Assembly: GCA_964397995.1 (NCBI GenBank)
Contig: CAYNLG010000104.1
Span: forward strand, 1-10,308
DNA from: CAYNLG01 sp964397995
GTDB taxonomy: Bacteria; Planctomycetota; Phycisphaerae; FEN-1346
Reading direction: 5' to 3'
Length of the DNA stretch: 10,308 bases
Positions 6,820 to 10,308 of the stretch are shown here, piece after piece. Below the pieces are notes generated by a model. That model was not told where the DNA came from. It saw nothing but the letters and a program-made list of their open reading frames with translations, and ran no database searches. Numbering within the stretch: position 1 is the first letter of the stretch; each line of letters opens with the position of its first letter. Made by a program: the position numbers and the translations under genes.

Positions 6820-7749
6820 CTACGCGGCCCCCAGAATCTCGCGGACCCGGGCGCAGTCCTTCCGGAGCTGGCGCGTCAGGGCCGGGGCATCCGGGAACGT
6901 CTCCAGCGGCCTCACGAACGCCTCGAACGCGATGGCGATCTGGCGGCCGTAGAGTTCGCCGTCGAAGTCGAGCAGGAAGGCCTCGACAATCGACGGGCCA
7001 ACGGTCTGGAAGGTGGGGGCGCGGCCGACGGCGACGGCGGCCATGACGCGCTCGCCGCCCACCTCGGCCCAGCCGGCGTAGACCCCGTCGCCGGGCTTCA
7101 GGAAGTCCGGGGCGTCCAGGTTCACCGTCGGGTACCCCAGCACGTTGCCGCGATGGTGCCCCTCGATGACGGTGCCGACGTAGGTGAAGGGGCGGCCGAG
7201 GCAGCGGGCGGCCTCCTCGACGCGGCCGTCGCGGAGGGCGTTGCGGACGCGGGTGCTGGAGATGCGGCGGCCGTCCACGACGAGGTCCGAGACGGTCTCG
7301 ACCTCGAGGCCCGCGCCGCCAGCGAGGCGCGCGAGGTCCGACACCGTTCCCGCCGCCCCGGCGCCGAAGCGGAAGTCCTCCCCCTCGACGACGGCCCGGG
7401 CGGCGAGCGCCTTGACGAGCACTTCGTCGAAGAAAATCTCGGGAGGCATGGCCAGCACCTCGACCATGGCCTCCGGCCAGACGACCGCGTCCATCCCCAG
7501 GCCGCGCATCACGTCGAGCTTGCGGCCGAAGGTCTGGATGAGCGGCGGGGCATGGTCCGGGTCCAGGACCGCCTGCGGGTGGGGGTGGAAGGTGAAGACC
7601 AGGGCCGGCGCGCCGAGGGCGCGGGCCTTTTCGACGGCGCGGCCGAGGACGCACTGGTGGCCGAGGTGGACGCCGTCGAAGACGCCGACCGACACGGCGC
7701 CGCCCCGGAGGCCGGCCGGAATGCGGCCCAGGTCACGGAGGAGTTTCAT
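6820..7749 (-). CDS. ribF: Bifunctional riboflavin kinase / FAD synthetase
   Basis: RibF phosphorylates riboflavin to FMN and adenylates FMN to FAD in the cytoplasm. The N-terminal FAD synthetase domain (about 1-165) has the nucleotidyltransferase motif GVFDGVHLGH (22-31), FTFHPHP (53-58 region), VVEGEDFRFG (120-129) and RISSTRVR (162-169). The C-terminal flavokinase domain (about 184-306) has YVGTVIEGHHRGNVLGYPTVNL (190-211) with the Pro-Thr-x-Asn loop for ATP and magnesium, GVYAGW, GRAPTF and the VEAFLLDFDGELYG stretch with the catalytic Glu256. The 309-residue length is normal for the family. The ATG at 7747-7749 is chosen because MKLLRDLGRIPAGLRGGAVS is a typical RibF opening. The frame stays open 61 codons further upstream, but that part is Pro/Gly-rich and not homologous-looking. 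Its ribosome-binding site (AGGGCGG) is weak. Confidence 0.95.
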   Translation of the reverse strand: MKLLRDLGRIPAGLRGGAVSVGVFDGVHLGHQCVLGRAVEKARALGAPALVFTFHPHPQAVLDPDHAPPLIQTFGRKLDVMRGLGMDAVVWPEAMVEVLAMPPEIFFDEVLVKALAARAVVEGEDFRFGAGAAGTVSDLARLAGGAGLEVETVSDLVVDGRRISSTRVRNALRDGRVEEAARCLGRPFTYVGTVIEGHHRGNVLGYPTVNLDAPDFLKPGDGVYAGWAEVGGERVMAAVAVGRAPTFQTVGPSIVEAFLLDFDGELYGRQIAIAFEAFVRPLETFPDAPALTRQLRKDCARVREILGAA

Positions 7750-7790
7750 GAAGCCGCCCTGCTCTGCGCGCGTGTGCGGCCCCGTCGGGG

Positions 7791-7863
7791 CCGGGCGGAC
7801 GGGAGCCCGCCCGGGGACGCTTGTACCGGGCGGACGGCCCGCGGGCAAGCCGGTTCCGCCCGG
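7791..7863. repeat. Two stem-loops built on a repeated CCGGGCGGAC unit upstream of ribF
   Basis: CCGGGCGGACGG occurs at 7791-7802 and again at 7826-7837. Each copy is followed by CCGCCCGG (7807-7814 and 7856-7863), giving two 8-base-pair stems with loops of 8 and 22 bases. A further stem, CGGCCCC with GGGGCCG around a GTC loop, lies at 7777-7793. All are in the 142-base gap between the membrane-protein gene and ribF. Their role is unknown and the extreme GC content makes chance pairing easier. Confidence 0.5.
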
Positions 7864-7889
7864 CGGGTGGCCGCGCACGGGTGGCCGCG
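7864..7889. repeat. Tandem 12-base direct repeat CGGGTGGCCGCG
   Basis: Identical copies lie at 7864-7875 and 7878-7889, separated by CA, with a period of 14 bases. They lie directly after the stop codon of the four-helix membrane protein (minus strand). This may be an operator-like double site or simple local duplication; nothing in the sequence decides between these. Confidence 0.6.
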
Positions 7890-7891
7890 GG

Positions 7892-8344
7892 TCACGCCGG
7901 CAGGAACCAGACGTAGTAGAAGGCCACGACAATCTGCACGACGGCGGCCAGGACGAGCAGCACGTTGACCGCCATGTGGGCGCGGGGCCGGGCGCGCTTC
8001 GCGCCGGGCGGCCGCTTGACCAGGGTCACGCCGAGAACGGCCCCGATGAGGGCCAGCATCACGATGGCGCCGGCCAGGGCCACGTGGAGCTCGACGATCT
8101 TCGGCGGCATGACGGGGCCCTTGAGCAGGATGCCGCCCATGACCCAGCCGCCGACGGCGCCCAGGAGGACCATGGCGCAGGCGATGACGCCCAGGGCGAC
8201 GTGCAGGCGGAACTTGAAGCGGCCCGGCAGCGGGCTGCGCCCGTCGGCCCCCTGGGTGGCCCGGAGCAGACCGACATAGGCGGCCGCGACGACGACCAGG
8301 GCCGTGGCAACCATCCAGACGTCGTGCAGGATGACGTAGGTCAT
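7892..8344 (-). CDS. Four-helix membrane protein with three histidines, possibly a cytochrome b561/DUF4079-like protein, 150 aa
   Basis: Four hydrophobic helices are visible, at about 8-27, 47-72, 85-109 and 122-148, so this is an integral membrane protein. Histidines sit at equivalent places near the starts of helices 2, 3 and 4: His48 in RLHVALG, His87 in ELHVALAG and His123 in RAHMAVN. Repeated 'LHVALG' units on successive helices suggest axial ligands for b-type haem, as in cytochrome b561- or DUF4079-like proteins; this is inferred and haem binding is not shown. A basic loop (KRPPGAKRARPRAH, 110-123) between helices 3 and 4 predicts that side to be cytoplasmic. The ATG at 8342-8344 is preceded by GGGAGGAAG at good spacing. 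It lies between the POR terminator and ribF. The function is not known. Confidence 0.75.
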   Translation of the reverse strand: MTYVILHDVWMVATALVVVAAAYVGLLRATQGADGRSPLPGRFKFRLHVALGVIACAMVLLGAVGGWVMGGILLKGPVMPPKIVELHVALAGAIVMLALIGAVLGVTLVKRPPGAKRARPRAHMAVNVLLVLAAVVQIVVAFYYVWFLPA

Positions 8345-8440
8345 GGCTTCCTCCCGCGGGTTCGTTCCCGACCCAGCGTACCGCGGGGAGGCAACGCGGG
8401 GAAAGCATGGAGTGACATTTTCAGGCGCGGCAACCGCGGG

Positions 8441-8478
8441 AAAAGAAGCGGTGCGCGGGACGGGGTCCCGCGCACCGC
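8441..8478 (-). terminator. Intrinsic terminator of the porA-porB transcript
   Basis: A perfect 14-base-pair stem is formed by 8448-8461 (GCGGTGCGCGGGAC) and 8465-8478 around a three-base loop. In minus-strand RNA it is followed at once by UUCUUUU (8447-8441). It begins 26 bases after the porB stop codon. Stem strength plus U-rich tail is the classic rho-independent form. Confidence 0.88.
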
Positions 8479-8504
8479 GCGTGTCACTCAGGGGGAGGCG
8501 GGGT

Positions 8505-9467
8505 TCAGGCCTCGTCCTCGGCCTGGACGTTGGCCTCGGCTTCGCGGGCGAAGTCGGGGACGGCGTCGTCGCCGTAGTAGCGGCGGATGTTCTCGGCGGC
8601 GATGGCCTGGACGCGGGCCACCTGGCCTTCGCCCTCGGCCGCCCGGAACAGGTGCCGGAAGCGGCCCTGGGGCTTCAGGTAGGCCTCGACGGGCTTCCAC
8701 TCCTTGGGGGCCTTGTGGGGCTTCAGGTCGCCCTCGATGACCTCGTAGAGGGGGTAGCATCCGGTCTCGAAGGCCAGGCGGGTGAGTTCGGCCGACTGGG
8801 CCGGGTCGCTCCGCCAGCCCAGCGGGCAGGTGCAGTGGATTTGGAGGAACTTCGGGCCGCGGTAGCTGAGGGCCTTTTCGACGAGGCGCGGGAGCTCGCG
8901 GTAGTAGCCCATGGAGGCAACGGCCAGGTACGGCACGCGGTGGGCCGCGACGATGCCCGCCAGGTCCTTCTTGGGGCGGTTATTGCCCCAGGAGGCCTTG
9001 CCGGAGGGGCTGGTGGTGGTGGCGGCATCGAGGGGCGTGAGGCCGGAGCGCTGGATGCCGGTGTTCATGTAGGCTTCGTTGTCGTAGCAGACGTAGAGCA
9101 GATCGTCGCCGCGCTCCAGGGCGCCCGAGAGGCACTGGAGACCGATGTCGGCGGTACCGCCGTCACCGCCCATCGCGATGACGTTGACGCCGTCGAGCGT
9201 GCCCTTGTGCTTGAGGGCGTAGTAGACGCCGGAGGCGACGGCCGCCGAGTTCTCGAAGAGGCTGTGGACCCAGGGGGCCGACCAGGAGCTGGTGGGGTAG
9301 CGGGAGGTGAAGATCTCGGAGCACCCGGTGCAGTTGGTGAAGATGGTGTCGGGGCCGGCGGCCTGGGCGACGATGCGCATGGCGAGCGCTTCGCCGCACC
9401 CCAGGCACGAGGTGTACCCGGGCTTCAGGATGCGGTCGGTGTAATCGAACTGGGCGGTTGCGGTCAC
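8505..9467 (-). CDS. porB: Pyruvate:ferredoxin oxidoreductase, beta (thiamine diphosphate) subunit
   Basis: PorB binds thiamine diphosphate and the proximal 4Fe-4S cluster of the cytoplasmic complex that turns pyruvate and CoA into acetyl-CoA, CO2 and reduced ferredoxin. The ThDP/magnesium motif is visible as AMGGDGGTADIG (98-109) with CYDNEAYMNTG (127-137). YMNTG-x-QRSG-x-TP and TTTSPSGK are typical of PorB. Cluster ligands are probably Cys21 and Cys24 (SCLGCGEA), Cys49 (NCTGCSE) and Cys212 or Cys214 (IHCTCPLGW). Spacing between the first three matches known PFORs. The length of 320 residues is normal. The start chosen is the GTG at 9465-9467, seven bases after GGAGG; the frame is open 20 codons further to 9527, but that would take in the ribosome-binding site. 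It follows porA after 60 bases and ends at the terminator. Oxo-isovalerate enzymes are related, but pyruvate is more likely. Confidence 0.93.
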   Translation of the reverse strand: MTATAQFDYTDRILKPGYTSCLGCGEALAMRIVAQAAGPDTIFTNCTGCSEIFTSRYPTSSWSAPWVHSLFENSAAVASGVYYALKHKGTLDGVNVIAMGGDGGTADIGLQCLSGALERGDDLLYVCYDNEAYMNTGIQRSGLTPLDAATTTSPSGKASWGNNRPKKDLAGIVAAHRVPYLAVASMGYYRELPRLVEKALSYRGPKFLQIHCTCPLGWRSDPAQSAELTRLAFETGCYPLYEVIEGDLKPHKAPKEWKPVEAYLKPQGRFRHLFRAAEGEGQVARVQAIAAENIRRYYGDDAVPDFAREAEANVQAEDEA

Positions 9468-9474
9468 AGTCAGT

Positions 9475-9479
9475 CCTCC
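9475..9479 (-). promoter_or_regulatory. Ribosome-binding site fixing the GTG start of porB
   Basis: GGAGG in the mRNA (9479-9475) stands seven bases before the GTG at 9467-9465. The start gives VTATAQFDYTDRILKPGYTS, a normal PorB opening. The longer in-frame alternative from 9527 begins only one base past the porA stop codon and has no comparable site. Confidence 0.65.
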
Positions 9480-9527
9480 GTGTGTCAGGCTTGCGGCCTG
9501 GATGGTCTCCGTTTGTCCGTGCGGCAC

Positions 9528-10308
9528 CTACGCCCCCGGCACGAGGTCGGGCAGCAACTCCTGTTTCAGGCGGAAGTACTCGTAGGCGGTCTGCTTCTCG
9601 CCCTGGGCGGCGCGCTCGACGATCTCGCGGATGCCGTCGGGCGGGACCTCGCGGCCGCCGAGTTGGACGCAGTAGCCGCTGACGGGGATCTGGAGGCCGG
9701 CGTCAAAGAGGGTCTCCTTGATCTCCGGGGTCATGACGCCGCCCGCGCCGAAGCTCGCGCCGCGCTCGACGACGGCGATGTGCGTGGCACCCTTGAGGGC
9801 CGCCAGCACCGCCTCGTCGGGCCACGGGCGATAGGTCTTAATCCGCACGAGGCCGACCTTCGTCCCCTCGCCGCGCATCTCGTCGACCACGTCCTTGATG
9901 GTGCCGCACAGCGACCCCTTGGCCACCAGGATGATGTCGGCGTCCTGGCTGTGGTACTCTTCGAGGAGGCCGCCGGAGTCGCGTCCGAAGGCCTCGGCGA
10001 AGGCCTTGGAGGCCTCGACGATGACGGGGAGGCTGCGGCGGCAGGCGTCATGGACCATCCAGCGGCCCTCCATGCACTTGTCGGGCTCGGTGAAGGCCCC
10101 GAAGGTGGAGGGGTCGGCCGGATCGAGCTTCAGGACGGCCTCGTAGCTGCCGAGGAAGGCATCGCACGTGGCCTGGTCGGGGATTTCGGTCGGCTCGAAC
10201 ACGTGCGTCAGGAGGAAGCCGTCGAGGTTGACCATGCAGGGCAGGAGCACCCGGCGGTCCTCGGCCACCTTGAAGGCGATGACGTGCTGGTCGCAGGCCT
10301 CCTGGGAA
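9528..10308 (-). CDS. porA: Pyruvate:ferredoxin oxidoreductase, alpha subunit, C-terminal 260 residues
   Basis: The frame is open to the right edge, so this is the 3' part of a longer gene (the family is usually around 390-410 residues). It opens SQEACDQHVIAFKVAEDRRV, then LLPCMVNLDGFLLTHV, which is the characteristic PorA stretch just after the pyrimidine-binding domain. It continues with VFEPTEIPDQ and then the transketolase-C-like domain: DADIILVAKGSLCGTIKDVV, KVGLVRIKTYRPWPDEAV and HIAVVERGASFGAGG. In this four-subunit type of enzyme PorA and PorB together form the thiamine-dependent active site, with PorC and PorD on separate chains usually encoded just upstream, beyond this window. The GTG at 10266-10268 is not the start, since clear family sequence precedes it. 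PorA and PorB are in one operon. Confidence 0.93.
   Translation of the reverse strand, partial: SQEACDQHVIAFKVAEDRRVLLPCMVNLDGFLLTHVFEPTEIPDQATCDAFLGSYEAVLKLDPADPSTFGAFTEPDKCMEGRWMVHDACRRSLPVIVEASKAFAEAFGRDSGGLLEEYHSQDADIILVAKGSLCGTIKDVVDEMRGEGTKVGLVRIKTYRPWPDEAVLAALKGATHIAVVERGASFGAGGVMTPEIKETLFDAGLQIPVSGYCVQLGGREVPPDGIREIVERAAQGEKQTAYEYFRLKQELLPDLVPGA

Noticed and set aside
5097..7046. Plus-strand open frame of 649 codons opposite the sulfatase
   Set aside because: It spans three real minus-strand genes and their gaps and has no domain signature.
7750..7891. FMN riboswitch (RFN element) before ribF
   Set aside because: The conserved AGGGTGAAATTCCC-like core and other RFN blocks are not visible; only GC-rich hairpins are present.
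7184..8740. Plus-strand open frame of 518 codons opposite ribF, the membrane gene and porB
   Set aside because: It crosses two intergenic regions and the terminator, and its Arg/Pro/Gly-rich composition is not protein-like.
1..10308. CRISPR array, tRNA or rRNA gene, or insertion sequence
   Set aside because: No regularly spaced repeats, cloverleaf or rRNA-like segments, transposase motifs or terminal inverted repeats were seen on either strand.

Overview
The window is very GC-rich, compact bacterial DNA, most likely from a metagenome-assembled genome because it contains a 10-N gap. The gene set is a membrane- or periplasm-targeted Tat sulfatase, a GH101-like glycosidase, DJ-1/PfpI proteins and an oxygen-sensitive pyruvate:ferredoxin oxidoreductase. 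It suggests an anaerobic, polysaccharide- or glycoprotein-degrading member of the Planctomycetota/Verrucomicrobiota group, Planctomycetota being my best guess. This placement is inferred from gene content only; no marker gene is present.

Layout. Positions 1-168 hold the start of a leftward SDR sugar-acid dehydrogenase. It is separated by a divergent promoter region (169-353) from a rightward two-gene unit of unrecognised small proteins. The first gene of that unit (354-770) is broken by an in-frame TAG at codon 54. The second (743-1159) is intact and overlaps it by 28 bases. Everything from 1179 to the right edge is on the minus strand. Read in the direction of transcription it runs: porA (C-terminal part), porB, an intrinsic terminator, a four-helix membrane protein with three conserved-looking histidines, ribF, a Tat-exported sulfatase of the sulfamidase-like type, a GH101-like glycosidase, and a large multi-domain DJ-1/PfpI protein.

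How they fit together. PorA/PorB convert pyruvate to acetyl-CoA with reduction of ferredoxin, which points to fermentative or otherwise anaerobic central metabolism. Their transcript ends at a strong hairpin at 8448-8478. RibF makes FMN and FAD. The sulfatase and GH101-like gene are only 31 bases apart and look like one transcription unit for removing sulfate from, and cleaving, amino-sugar-containing glycans. The DJ-1/PfpI gene follows 116 bases later. The SDR at the left edge looks like a sugar-acid reductase and would suit the same lifestyle.

The points most worth a second look are the 354-1159 pair, which has features of a diverged toxin-antitoxin-like module with a disabled first gene, and the DJ-1/PfpI protein, in which several degenerate copies of the fold follow one intact catalytic copy. 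The GH101-like protein is also notable because it lacks an export signal although its neighbour is exported.
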